From a virus: a stretch of 22,227 nucleotides of DNA. Made by a program: the position numbers and the translations under genes. Position 1 is the stretch's first letter; each line of letters begins with the position of its first letter. Below the pieces are notes generated by a model that saw nothing but the letters and a program-made list of their open reading frames with translations, was not told the DNA's origin and searched no databases. Where the stretch lies: positions 7,551 to 29,777 of the IMG/VR virus record IMGVR_UViG_3300002231_000657; one strand, written 5' to 3'. Of the stretch, positions 9,510-17,471 are shown in pieces.

Positions 9510-9755
9510 ATGGCATTAACACAAGAACATGTAATAGACACCACGGTTTTATATGATGGTCAAATACAAGTAAACACAATAACAATAAATAAAGAAAACG
9601 GAGTAGAAATATCACGTTTAAACCACCGTCATGTAGTTGACGTAGGTGATGATGTAACGGGTGAAGACCAGATAGTACAAGATATCGCAGCGACTGTTCA
9701 TACACAAGCAAGAATAGACGCAAGAGCAGCATTTATAGCAGCTAACACAATCTAA
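9510..9755 (+). CDS. Small conserved-type virion protein, 81 residues
   Basis: Function not recognised. A soluble, acidic protein: an N-terminal beta part (TTVLYDGQIQVNTITINKEN), a central RLNHRHVVDVGDD segment and a helical Ala-rich end. It follows the previous gene after 21 bases with a good ribosome site (AGGAGA), so both are probably on one late transcript that ends at the terminator at 9828. Its place in the tail cassette suggests a small tail-associated or assembly protein. Confidence 0.65.
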   Translation: MALTQEHVIDTTVLYDGQIQVNTITINKENGVEISRLNHRHVVDVGDDVTGEDQIVQDIAATVHTQARIDARAAFIAANTI

Positions 9756-9827
9756 CGAGTAATATGCACACCGCCTTATCCTGCCGGAACATTCGAGCTC
9801 GGTTGGATTAAAAATAATAAATATAAT

Positions 9828-9857
9828 AAAAGCATATCTCCGGATATGCTTTTTTTT
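9828..9857 (+). terminator. Rho-independent terminator
   Basis: An 8-bp perfect stem AGCATATC/GATATGCT (9831-9838 with 9843-9850) with loop TCCG, extended by AAA/TTT to 11 bp and followed by a T-run to 9857. It closes the 8967-9755 unit just before the next late-promoter word. Nothing else is evident in the rest of the 162-base gap. Confidence 0.9.
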
Positions 9858-9878
9858 GATTAAATAATCAGAAAATGT

Positions 9879-9886
9879 GATAAATA
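9879..9886 (+). promoter_or_regulatory. Candidate late promoter for the second giant fibre gene
   Basis: GATAAATA directly after the terminator, 31 bases before the ATG at 9918, with ribosome site TTGGAG between. This terminator-promoter-ribosome site order makes it one of the best-placed copies of the motif in the window. Confidence 0.65.
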
Positions 9887-9917
9887 AAGTAAATAAAGCA
9901 TTGGAGAAAAATAAAAA

Positions 9918-12900
9918 ATGGCTGTAAATATTAATGCATCAGGTACTTCATTTGAATCATTTCAGATAGCAGGACCCACTGGCACAGGTTCAACCATATG
10001 GCAAGCAGCAACTCAACCAGCGGGAATGGCAGAAGGCGATATATGGATTGATACTACCTTAGGTTCTGTTAAAGTATTTAAAGGCGGATCGACAGAAACC
10101 CTTAGAATAGGTGATATCGAAATAACCGGCAACACAATCACTACTTCGCAAAACGATCTTATACTTAATTCCTCAACAGGTAACGCAAGAATAGGAACAG
10201 AATATATTGTAACGAGTACAACATCAACACCTGTGGGCGGTTGGACAACCGACGAAATCCCAGAAGGAGCAACAAATTTATATCACACAGATGCAAGATC
10301 AAGATCATCTATTTCTTCAACGTCAACAGGATTAGGTTCTATATCATATACTCCAGCAACAGGAGTGATAGCATACACAGGACCATCTACAATTAACTTA
10401 GGTACAGATACAACAGGGAATTATGTTGCAACATTGGCACCAGGAGCAGGAACACCTGGTATAGTAGTAACTAACGGAACAGGCGAATCATCAGCAACAA
10501 CAATTGCACTTGACAGTGATGTAGTGAGAACATTAAATACAGTTCAAACAATTCAAGGCACAAAAACATTCAACGATGCACGTGGTATAGCAGATCCTAC
10601 ACAAGCATTAGGATTCGCAACAAAACAATATGTAGATAATATTTCAACAGGACTAGATACAAAACAATCAGTTAGAGCAGCAACAACAGCAAGTATTACA
10701 CTAAGCGGCGCACAAACAATTGATAATGTATCAGTTATAGCAGGTGATAGAGTATTAGTAAAAGATCAAGGCTCAGCAGCAAACGGCATATATGATGTTG
10801 CTGCAGGTGCATGGACAAGATCAGCAGATGCAGACAACAGCCCCACAGGAGAAGTTACCAGTGGAATGTATACCTTTGTAGAAGAAGGTACAATAAACGG
10901 CAACGGTGGATTTGTTTTACAGACAGCAGATCCGATTACATTAGGATCGACAATATTAAATTTTGTACAATTTAGTGGTGCCGGTCAAGTAGTTGCAGGC
11001 GACGGCCTAAGCAAAAATGTTAACACATTATCAGTTAACACAGGAAACGGAATAACAACAAGTGCAGATAATGTAGTAATTGATACGGCGATTGTTGTAG
11101 ATAGAGCTAACCCACAGTCACTAGCAGGACAAAAAACATTCACAAGCCCAATTATAATTAATACAGGCACAAGTACAGGATTACAAATAAATAAAAGTAG
11201 CGGTGGCACAGCAAATGTAATTGACTTTGATAGCAACGCAACATTCGGTGTTGATGGTTCTGCCGTGGCATATTGGACAAACGGAGCAACAACAATGGCT
11301 CTCGGTGCTGGCAACACAGCAACAATAGGCGGTAATAGAATATTAACAGTGGCAGACGAAGGCACTGGAAACGGATTAGATGCAGACACACTAGATGGAC
11401 AAGAAGGAACATATTACAACGCATTATCAAACGCAACCGGCACACTAGCAGGCGCAAGATTTACAGATTCAAGCCACGGTAGCAGAAGCGGTGGAACACT
11501 CCACGCAAATGCAGTGGCATCGGGCGCAGCAGGATTTATGAGCGGCACAGATAAAGCACTACTAGATAGTTACGACATCCCAGCTATAATTTCAAATGGA
11601 ACAACACCATCACTGAATGCAGGAATAACAGACGCAGAACTTAGATCACTGTTAACTTTGGGAACATTAGCAACTCAGAGCGGTACGTTCGTCGGAACAC
11701 ACAGCGGCACAACCAGTTCTACAAACGGCAATAACACAGGTGATAATTCACCGAATACATTGTATTCAGGGCTAGTATCTAACGTACAATCAAATTTAAG
11801 TTATACACCAACAACCGGCATAGTAGCCAATACAGATGGTACAGGATTTACAATTCCGTTGGCAACAACGACCACTAGAGGATTGATGGACGATGTGCAA
11901 TTTGATAAACTAGGATTCATAACAGTATCGCAAGCAGTCGACCTAGACACAATGGAAAGCAACATTGCATCTAATAACGCAAAAGTATCAAACGTATCAA
12001 CTAACTTAGGTTACACACCATCATCTAGAACAATTACATCGAGTGATGGTAATAACGCAGTTATTACAGAAGTTGTAGCATCTGGTAACTCGGGTCTAAT
12101 GACAGGTGCAGATAAAGCACTACTAGATAGTTATGACATCCCAGCTATAATTTCAAATGGAATAATACCATCACTGAATACAGGAATAACAGGTGCAGAA
12201 GTTAGAAGTTTAATCGGAGCAGGCACAACTAGTACAACAGGAACAATAGAATCAATTAGTTCAGGCAACGGCATGAACTTTACAACAATTACAAGTTCGG
12301 GTGCAGTTACATTGGCAACACCTAGTACAAACTTATCAGCAACATCAACAAATAGTGTGACAGCAACAAGCCACTCACATGCAATTGACAGTACAATTGC
12401 ACGTACAGCAAGTCCAACATTCACCGGCACAGTAAGCATACCAACATTAGCAGTAACAGGATCGGTAAGCGGCAACTTAACAGTGGGCGGCAACTTAATA
12501 GTTAACGGAACAACAACCACAGTTAATTCGGCAATACTAACAATTAACGATAATATTATTGTACTTAACAACAACGAAGCCGGCACTCCAAGTCAAAACG
12601 CAGGAGTAGAAGTTGAGCGAGGAACATCTGCAAACGTAAGATTGCAATGGAACGAAGGAACAGATTCGTGGGAAGCAACAAACGACGGCACAAATTATTT
12701 TAGACTATTAACAACAAACGATACAGGTGCAGGTAACAGCCTAGACGCCGATACATTAGACGGACAACACGGTTCATTCTACCAAGCGTGGGCAAACGTA
12801 ACAGGCAAGCCAGACCCAGTTATTACATTAGGTGGTGACTTATCTGGTAGTGTAACACTAACAGATTTAACCAGCGGAACATTGACAGCCACTGTGGCTA

Positions 12901-14468
12901 ACGACAGCCACAGTCATAGTAACTATGCGTTGACAGCAGGTGATACGTTTACAGGTGATATTGTTATTGCAAATGCAGAACCAATACTAACATTGAGTGA
13001 TACAACCAATGGCAGTGGTGGTGGTTACATTGGATACATAAGCTACGTAAGTACGTCAAGCGAATCGTTTAGAATAGGTGATTGGGCAGCAGTAAACGAA
13101 ACAGACGGGCCTGATATTTTACGTTTGGATAACATGAACGGTGGTGAAATTACATTACAGTTTAGTGGTACTGAAGCAATGAACGTTAGACCTGCAGGAA
13201 CAAATATCACTGGCAATTTAACATTATCAGGCACAGTAGACGGACGTGACGTAGCAACAGATGGTACTAAATTAGATGGTATTGCTGCAAATGCAAACAA
13301 CTATATCCACCCAAGCTACTCCACAACAAATATTAACACCAGCGGTATCGCAATTGTAGATTCAATAACAACTACAAGCGAAGGCCACATTAGTGCAATG
13401 TCAACAAGAACATTACAGTCTGCTACAACAGGGCAACAAGGTGTTACACAATTAAATAATACAGTATCATCGACTAGTACGACCCAAGCAGCAACAGCAA
13501 ACGCAGTTAAGTTAGCATACGACAGAGCATCAATGAGTTCGTTTAATGTGCAAGCAAATGGTGGAACACAAATAGCAGTAACAAACGCCGAAGAACTTAA
13601 CTTTATAAACGGAACTAATACAAGTGTTACAATTACTAACCAAACGAATCCAACAGTACAAGTTAACGTAACAGGCACTGTACCGTCTGCAACAACAGCA
13701 TCGAATATTACTATTAATAGTTTTGATACGGGCGATACTAACATGCCACTATTGCTTACTGCTAACTCGACAGCAGGTAGCAAACCGGTGTATGAAGATA
13801 GTGCTTTATACTTTAATAGTACAAGCAATATATTATATACACCACGTGTTATATCAAACAGTAATATTATGATCGACGGCACAGCACCGTACTTAGAAAT
13901 TGATAGCAGTGATGGCGGAACAGCAGACCTATACTTAAGAAACACAGAAGGCGGTGTCCGTATGTATGCAGACGCAGCGGATTTATACATTGCTCAAACA
14001 GGTGTCGATAGTAATACAGTACAAGATAACTGGATACGTTGTTTAAATAATAGTTCTGTTTCTTTGTACCACAATAATGCTATTAAAATTGCAACAGCAA
14101 GTGGTGGTGTAACAGTAACGGGTGTAGTGAATGCAACATCAGATGAACGATTAAAAGAAAATATTGTAACATATAATGGCACAGATGCAATGACAATTCG
14201 CGCAGTTGATTTCGAATGGAAAGACAAAACAAACGGTGCCGACAGTGTCACTGGATACATTGCACAGGAAGTTGAAAAGACAATGCCAGAAGCAATAACA
14301 GAAGACGATGAAGGAATTAAGTCAGTTAATTATAACGCAGTGCATACAGCAAAAATTGCAGAACTTGAGGAAATTGTTAAAAGCCAAGCAAGCGATATTG
14401 AGAGATTATTAAGAGCAAACGAAGAGCAAGTAAAACGATTATTAAAACTATTAGAAGAGAAAGGATAA
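9918..14468 (+). CDS. Second giant tail fibre/adhesin with S74 self-cleaving chaperone
   Basis: 1516 residues, paralogous to the first giant fibre at both ends and in one central module. N-terminus MAVNINASGTS and GDIWIDTTLGSVKVF match the shared base module. Residues about 230-375 (QYVDNISTGLD, IAGDRVLVKDQ, GMYTFVEEG, FVQFSGAGQV) match residues about 350-490 of the first fibre. A LDADTLDGQ motif, common in phage fibres, occurs twice. The last 111 residues are an S74 chaperone with Ser1408 and Lys1413 (TSDERLKENI), ending in a long charged coiled coil. It contains an internal duplication of about 30 residues (DKALLDSYDIPAIISNG). In the stretches read, Thr is mostly ACA and Gly is often GGC, which match the two tRNAs downstream. 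The following gene starts one base after the stop codon. Confidence 0.88.
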   Translation: MAVNINASGTSFESFQIAGPTGTGSTIWQAATQPAGMAEGDIWIDTTLGSVKVFKGGSTETLRIGDIEITGNTITTSQNDLILNSSTGNARIGTEYIVTSTTSTPVGGWTTDEIPEGATNLYHTDARSRSSISSTSTGLGSISYTPATGVIAYTGPSTINLGTDTTGNYVATLAPGAGTPGIVVTNGTGESSATTIALDSDVVRTLNTVQTIQGTKTFNDARGIADPTQALGFATKQYVDNISTGLDTKQSVRAATTASITLSGAQTIDNVSVIAGDRVLVKDQGSAANGIYDVAAGAWTRSADADNSPTGEVTSGMYTFVEEGTINGNGGFVLQTADPITLGSTILNFVQFSGAGQVVAGDGLSKNVNTLSVNTGNGITTSADNVVIDTAIVVDRANPQSLAGQKTFTSPIIINTGTSTGLQINKSSGGTANVIDFDSNATFGVDGSAVAYWTNGATTMALGAGNTATIGGNRILTVADEGTGNGLDADTLDGQEGTYYNALSNATGTLAGARFTDSSHGSRSGGTLHANAVASGAAGFMSGTDKALLDSYDIPAIISNGTTPSLNAGITDAELRSLLTLGTLATQSGTFVGTHSGTTSSTNGNNTGDNSPNTLYSGLVSNVQSNLSYTPTTGIVANTDGTGFTIPLATTTTRGLMDDVQFDKLGFITVSQAVDLDTMESNIASNNAKVSNVSTNLGYTPSSRTITSSDGNNAVITEVVASGNSGLMTGADKALLDSYDIPAIISNGIIPSLNTGITGAEVRSLIGAGTTSTTGTIESISSGNGMNFTTITSSGAVTLATPSTNLSATSTNSVTATSHSHAIDSTIARTASPTFTGTVSIPTLAVTGSVSGNLTVGGNLIVNGTTTTVNSAILTINDNIIVLNNNEAGTPSQNAGVEVERGTSANVRLQWNEGTDSWEATNDGTNYFRLLTTNDTGAGNSLDADTLDGQHGSFYQAWANVTGKPDPVITLGGDLSGSVTLTDLTSGTLTATVANDSHSHSNYALTAGDTFTGDIVIANAEPILTLSDTTNGSGGGYIGYISYVSTSSESFRIGDWAAVNETDGPDILRLDNMNGGEITLQFSGTEAMNVRPAGTNITGNLTLSGTVDGRDVATDGTKLDGIAANANNYIHPSYSTTNINTSGIAIVDSITTTSEGHISAMSTRTLQSATTGQQGVTQLNNTVSSTSTTQAATANAVKLAYDRASMSSFNVQANGGTQIAVTNAEELNFINGTNTSVTITNQTNPTVQVNVTGTVPSATTASNITINSFDTGDTNMPLLLTANSTAGSKPVYEDSALYFNSTSNILYTPRVISNSNIMIDGTAPYLEIDSSDGGTADLYLRNTEGGVRMYADAADLYIAQTGVDSNTVQDNWIRCLNNSSVSLYHNNAIKIATASGGVTVTGVVNATSDERLKENIVTYNGTDAMTIRAVDFEWKDKTNGADSVTGYIAQEVEKTMPEAITEDDEGIKSVNYNAVHTAKIAELEEIVKSQASDIERLLRANEEQVKRLLKLLEEKG
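11550..11640 (+). repeat. Direct repeat copy 1 inside the second giant fibre
   Basis: A 91-base segment encoding DKALLDSYDIPAIISNG and flanks, repeated at 12111-12201 with about seven mismatches, several at third codon positions. The two copies start 561 bases apart (an exact multiple of three), consistent with in-frame tandem growth of the fibre shaft. Confidence 0.9.
12111..12201 (+). repeat. Direct repeat copy 2 inside the second giant fibre
   Basis: Second copy of the 11550-11640 segment. Upstream of both copies the protein also carries a similar SG..GLMTG/AGFMSG lead-in, so the original duplicated unit was probably longer and has since diverged. Confidence 0.9.
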
Positions 14469-14469
14469 C

Positions 14470-15219
14470 ATGTCAAATTATGAATCGTCTGGTGTAGATT
14501 TTGATACAATATTTCAAGCTCGCACCTCGACAGCAGGTCCGAACACAAACTACGAGCAAAGCGGAGTTGACCTAGCTCAAACATATGAACCACTGAGCCG
14601 AGATCAACAGATACCTGATATAAATTATCAAAAAGGCGGTGTCAACCTAGCTACATTATTAATGGCCAATGACGCCCAATACACATTAACGACCGGCAAA
14701 TTGACTAGCACAAGAACCACAGCATGGAACACAGAGGTAGAACACCGCTTTGAAGTAACATTTGCTAGTGCCACAGCGAGAACAAACTTTTTCTTATATG
14801 GCGGAAGAATAAAAATTAACGCATCACGCACCGGTGGTTCATCCTCTTCCAAAAATACAGATTGGACAAACATGCTGTCAACCATGGGTGATGTAGAACT
14901 CGGCAAGACAAATACCTATCGTAATAACTCTATACAATCCAGTACAGTTGGTTCAGATGATTTAACAGGATCAAACCAAACATTATATTCTGCCTCCGGT
15001 AGTGGAGCATACTCTGCAAACGAAATAAAAATTCAAGCAGCAGAACTTTCGACCACTGTGATACGCATTCGTGTACGATTCCGCGACCTGGCAACAGGCA
15101 ATCCGAGCATTGACGAAAACGCAGATGGCACACTGACCTCCACTGTTGACGAGAGAAGACATTCATCTCAAGCGACAGCATCATACGCCACTACTATTCC
15201 GTTAACATCTGGCTCTTGA
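14470..15219 (+). CDS. Virion structural protein with triple N-terminal repeat
   Basis: 249 residues. The N-terminal 65 residues hold three related units: NYESSGVDFDTIF, NYEQSGVDLAQTY and NYQKGGVNLATLL, spaced about 25 and 20 residues apart. The rest is a beta-rich domain with EHRFEVTFASATARTNFFLYGG, RIKINASRTGGSSSSKNTDW and a later RIRVRFRDLATG; I recall similar RFxVxFxSxxxxxxFFxxGG domains in tail proteins of aquatic myoviruses. No enzymatic motif. The ATG lies one base after the fibre stop codon, with AAAGGA inside the fibre's last codons, so translation is probably coupled. Its TGA overlaps the -35 box of the next promoter. Confidence 0.75.
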   Translation: MSNYESSGVDFDTIFQARTSTAGPNTNYEQSGVDLAQTYEPLSRDQQIPDINYQKGGVNLATLLMANDAQYTLTTGKLTSTRTTAWNTEVEHRFEVTFASATARTNFFLYGGRIKINASRTGGSSSSKNTDWTNMLSTMGDVELGKTNTYRNNSIQSSTVGSDDLTGSNQTLYSASGSGAYSANEIKIQAAELSTTVIRIRVRFRDLATGNPSIDENADGTLTSTVDERRHSSQATASYATTIPLTSGS

Positions 15220-15244
15220 CAAACCACTAAAAGTATAGTATAAT
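15216..15244 (+). promoter_or_regulatory. Perfect-consensus sigma-70 promoter
   Basis: TTGACA (15216-15221), a 17-base spacer, then TATAAT (15239-15244): both boxes and the spacing are exact consensus. Transcription should start near 15251, inside a dyad (AGTTATA/TATAACT, 15247-15266) that could bind a repressor. Unlike the GATAAATA-type sites, this would be read by unmodified host polymerase, so the island downstream is probably expressed early. Confidence 0.88.
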
Positions 15245-15246
15245 AT

Positions 15247-15481
15247 AGTTATATACCGCTATAACTGTACATTTTCCAAACATTTGGGTAAATAGTAATA
15301 TAGCAGTGTATAATTGCGTAACGGTGTCGTTATTCGCCGCCCGCAACACACACACAGAGATAACAATAACGAATGCACCAATGTTGTGCTTGTCCATGAC
15401 GATGGTGGGCTTTTAATGTGATACGCATGTCTCGGTAGTACAGACAAGTGTGCTATCGAACCCTAACACGGAGGTAGCAAC
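15247..15481 (+). ncRNA. Structured leader RNA, attenuator-like, downstream of the consensus promoter
   Basis: A 262-base gene-free gap follows the last tail gene. Hairpins seen: AGTTATA/TATAACT (15247-15253 with 15260-15266); CGTTATT/AATAACG (15328-15334 with 15365-15371) extended by GGTG/CACC (15323-15326 with 15376-15379); and CACCA/TGGTG (15376-15380 with 15403-15407) followed by GGC and TTTT (15411-15414). The last two use the same CACC and cannot form together, which resembles an antiterminator/terminator choice. A further hairpin TGTCT/AGACA lies near 15430-15448, before the ribosome site GGAGG at about 15471. No known riboswitch class is recognised. Confidence 0.4.
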
Positions 15482-15649
15482 ATGGGGAATCATATTAAGA
15501 CAGTTCAAGAACAACGAGAAATCGCCACTGGCAATTTGGAAGAGGCGTATAGAAAGCACGATGATAAAAAGTTGGAAGATATGTTTGCCAACACGAACGA
15601 CGAAATAAAAAATTATTACGAGTACATCGATAAAAGAAACAGATTATAG
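15482..15649 (+). CDS. Small helical protein, 55 residues
   Basis: Starts at an ATG eight bases after a strong GGAGG and ends at TAG 15647-15649, two bases before the next gene's ATG. The product is charged and probably all-helical: MGNHIKTVQEQREIATGNLE, an AYRKHDDKKLEDMFAN segment and a DEIKNYYEYIDKRN end. No family is recognised. It is the first gene after the structured leader and likely co-transcribed with the acetyltransferase-like gene. Confidence 0.65.
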   Translation: MGNHIKTVQEQREIATGNLEEAYRKHDDKKLEDMFANTNDEIKNYYEYIDKRNRL

Positions 15650-15651
15650 AA

Positions 15652-16296
15652 ATGAAAGCAACAGAAGTCATACGGTATCTCGATATATTAAAAGAGACGC
15701 CAAAAGCAGTGTATGGAGATTGGTCCGACGGCGAAAAGAATATCGGACACAAGCATCGAGAATCATATTTTGATAATTATAAAAATCATGGAAAAATATA
15801 TCAAGATTTTCATTTATTCGAAGTAGAAAAAAATAATACTATATCTTTTACAATTGGGTTAAAAGAAACGTACAATGTAGAACAAAAAGATGGAATCGAA
15901 GAACTTACATGGATACATAACATAGGTAAATTAAATTGTGAAGTTAGTCACGTAAGTACAGGATATAAAAATTTAGTAGAAGCTAGAGATTTAGTAATAC
16001 TTAAAGAATATCAAAGACTTGGATTAGCAACAGCATTGTATACATTTATAGTTAATAAATTGAATTATACAATTATGTCTGACGATACACAATATAACGG
16101 TAGTCGCTTATTGTGGAATCGATTAGCAAAAGATTTAGAATTACAAGTAGATATTATCGATGTTAGCACCGACGAAGTTTTGGAAAAAAATGTTATTCTA
16201 AAACACGGTAAAGAATCTAAAGAGATTAATAAGAAATATTGGTCCGATGATTCTAGCAAAACAGATATACGATTTGTATTGACAAAGATATTATAA
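15652..16296 (+). CDS. GNAT-family acetyltransferase-like protein
   Basis: 214 residues. GNAT enzymes transfer acetyl from acetyl-CoA to an amine. The C-terminal half has the GNAT core: strand DLVILKEY (113-120), the acetyl-CoA-binding QRLGLA turn (121-126, matching Q/RxxGxG/A), helix TALYTFIVNKL, strand YTIMSDD and helix GSRLLWNRLAKD (150-161), followed by a late strand and IRFVLTKIL at the end. The N-terminal 100 residues are unlike common GNATs. The start is directly after the small gene's stop codon with no clear ribosome site, so coupling is likely. A second, diverged relative is at 16498. The substrate is unknown; phage homologues I know of are uncharacterised. Confidence 0.72.
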   Translation: MKATEVIRYLDILKETPKAVYGDWSDGEKNIGHKHRESYFDNYKNHGKIYQDFHLFEVEKNNTISFTIGLKETYNVEQKDGIEELTWIHNIGKLNCEVSHVSTGYKNLVEARDLVILKEYQRLGLATALYTFIVNKLNYTIMSDDTQYNGSRLLWNRLAKDLELQVDIIDVSTDEVLEKNVILKHGKESKEINKKYWSDDSSKTDIRFVLTKIL

Positions 16297-16311
16297 GATT
16301 ATAGAAAATAA

Positions 16312-16386
16312 GCGGTTGTCGTATAACGGTTATTACTCGTGCTTGCCAAGCATGGAATGAGGATTCGATTTCCTCCAACCGCTCCA
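16312..16386 (+). tRNA. tRNA-Gly(GCC)
   Basis: Acceptor GCGGTTG/CAACCGC, discriminator T and an encoded CCA (16384-16386). The anticodon arm CGTGC-TTGCCAA-GCATG gives anticodon GCC, and the T arm GAGGA-TTCGATT-TCCTC is perfect. The D stem is short (three good pairs, GTA/TAC, around AACGG). It reads GGC and GGU codons; GGC is frequent in the fibre genes. The 111 bases after it (16387-16497) hold no gene; only a weak AGCAG/CTGCT hairpin (16444-16468) and the ribosome site AAAGGA of the next gene are seen. Confidence 0.92.
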
Positions 16387-16497
16387 AATTTAATGGCATG
16401 TAAGTACTCTGTCACAGGGCATGGTGGTAAGCATTTGGAACATAGCAGGACACTCCATTGAGACTGCTCGCTGATCACATTAAACTAAAGGAAAACG

Positions 16498-17040
16498 ATG
16501 CAATATACAGACATAACCGAAGGTCCAGAATGGAATTATGATAGAAACATAAATTCGGACTATTTAGACAATGAATTAATTCGGGAAATTAATGATATTA
16601 AGAATAGTATCGCCGACTTAGGCGATGGGTTCTTTAAGGTATTGCGTAAGTTTGAGAATATATTTTTCATCGGAACAAAAGATGGTGATGACAGTTACAC
16701 AGTTATTGCGGCAGTTAAGATGACCGCACGGTTTAAGATGAATGGCCACAATGTGTACGAAGCCTCTGCAACAAAGCGTTATGATGGAACTTTTAAAAAT
16801 GCGGCATTGAAGTTATACAAATTTGTCAGCAATTTAGATGATGCTTATATTATGACAGATTCGTTGCAGAGCGAAACGATGAAAAATATATGGATTGGTT
16901 GGCTAGACAATAGTCTAGTGAGTGATCCCCGGATATACGATGTAAACGCCAACGAGCTCCGACTAATCGACGAACTACACGATCAGCATTGGAGTTTCGA
17001 TGATTCTAAAAATCATATACGTATCCTGGGGAAGTTTTAA
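16498..17040 (+). CDS. Diverged GNAT-like protein, paralogue of the 15652 gene
   Basis: 180 residues. The C-terminal half follows the first acetyltransferase segment by segment: ALKLYKFVSNLDDAYIMTDS against ALYTFIVNKLNYTIMSDD; a W-containing helix KNIWIGWLDNS against RLLWNRLAKD; IYDVNANEL against IIDVSTDEV; and an HWSFDDSKNHIRILGKF end against YWSDDSSKTDIRFVLTKIL. The acetyl-CoA QRLGLA turn is not preserved (KRYDGTFKNAAL in its place), so it may have lost or changed activity. Ribosome site AAAGGA seven bases before the ATG. Tandem paralogues separated by a tRNA suggest an old local duplication. Confidence 0.6.
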   Translation: MQYTDITEGPEWNYDRNINSDYLDNELIREINDIKNSIADLGDGFFKVLRKFENIFFIGTKDGDDSYTVIAAVKMTARFKMNGHNVYEASATKRYDGTFKNAALKLYKFVSNLDDAYIMTDSLQSETMKNIWIGWLDNSLVSDPRIYDVNANELRLIDELHDQHWSFDDSKNHIRILGKF

Positions 17041-17324
17041 GAATTGAACTATGCCTTTACCGCGAGGAAAGGAAGTCCGACATCTACACCGCTGCAAGCC
17101 GTCCGTAAGGAACGAAGCTGAGTATGTGCATATGGCATAAGCAGGATACCTGGGACCTGATATAGTTCTACAAATTTAGAATGTGTGCATAGGTGCAACC
17201 CACCCCCAGAGTAGCACCTAGGCCTTACTTACCACCACTACCGCACTACTTGGTTATGTGAAAATTGTAGGTTAAATTCAGATGAAAGCCCTGACGCACA
17301 CATTCTATTCTAATATAAGGAAAA
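17041..17324 (+). ncRNA. Candidate structured non-coding RNA with a 12-bp closing stem
   Basis: A 284-base gene-free stretch. TAGAATGTGTGC (17177-17188) is perfectly complementary to GCACACATTCTA (17296-17307), enclosing 107 bases. Inside it is a second perfect stem, TAGGTGC/GCACCTA (17190-17196 with 17214-17220, 17-base loop), then a pair AGGCCTT/AAGCCCT (one mismatch). Upstream, TATGCC/GGCATA (about 17050-17055 with 17133-17138) encloses a GAGGAAAG...AGTCCG segment resembling the RNase P RNA word GAGGAAAGUCCG. A full RNase P core cannot be built, so I do not name a class. The 3' arm ends 17 bases before the next ATG, so it could also control that gene. Confidence 0.42.
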
Positions 17325-17447
17325 ATGATGATAAAGTATCCACCGACAACGACAGAAGAAGAAACAAAACTTTGGGAGGAGGCCCTGAAGAAGCAACCGT
17401 GGCCAAAGATCGATCCTAAGCAGAATTCCCCGAAAAAAGATAAATAA
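17325..17447 (+). CDS. Mini-protein, 40 residues, hypothetical
   Basis: ATG at 17325 with an AAGGA ribosome site slightly upstream. The product (MMIKYPPTTTEEETKLWEEA, then LKKQPWPKIDPKQN and a lysine-rich tail) is charged and Pro-rich with no recognised family. The stop codon lies inside a GATAAATA word. Short phage genes of this type are common but weakly supported; the ribosome site and the coding-like composition are the only evidence. Confidence 0.42.
   Translation: MMIKYPPTTTEEETKLWEEALKKQPWPKIDPKQNSPKKDK
17439..17446 (+). promoter_or_regulatory. Candidate late promoter overlapping the mini-gene stop codon
   Basis: GATAAATA, 25 bases before the ATG of the 47-residue gene at 17472, with AAGGGG between them. 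Its placement is like the copy before the second giant fibre. Confidence 0.5.
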
Positions 17448-17471
17448 CTGTAACCAACACAAGGGGATATC

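Noticed and set aside
13316-13990. Long antisense ORF under the second giant fibre, and similar long reverse-strand ORFs elsewhere in the fibres
   Set aside because: They are mirror products of Thr/Ala-rich repeats with few stops on the other strand. They have no ribosome sites or families.
4104-14468. Diversity-generating retroelement acting on a fibre gene
   Set aside because: No reverse transcriptase is encoded in the window and no template/variable repeat pair with adenine-biased changes is seen. The repeats in the second fibre are plain duplications.
15418-15475. A third tRNA in the leader (GTCT-CGGTAGTAC-AGAC looks like a D arm)
   Set aside because: No matching acceptor stem, anticodon arm or proper T arm can be placed around it.
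17051-17140. A 29-codon ORF (MPLPRGKEVRHL start)
   Set aside because: No ribosome site, unusual composition, and it lies in a stretch with strong RNA pairing. Not supported as a gene.
17041-17230. Naming this interval as RNase P RNA
   Set aside because: Only the GAGGAAAG...GTCCG and GGC.CTTAC words are similar. The P4 helix needs a bulged U against GGCUUA, but an extra C breaks it, and the conserved internal CR-II/III words are not found.
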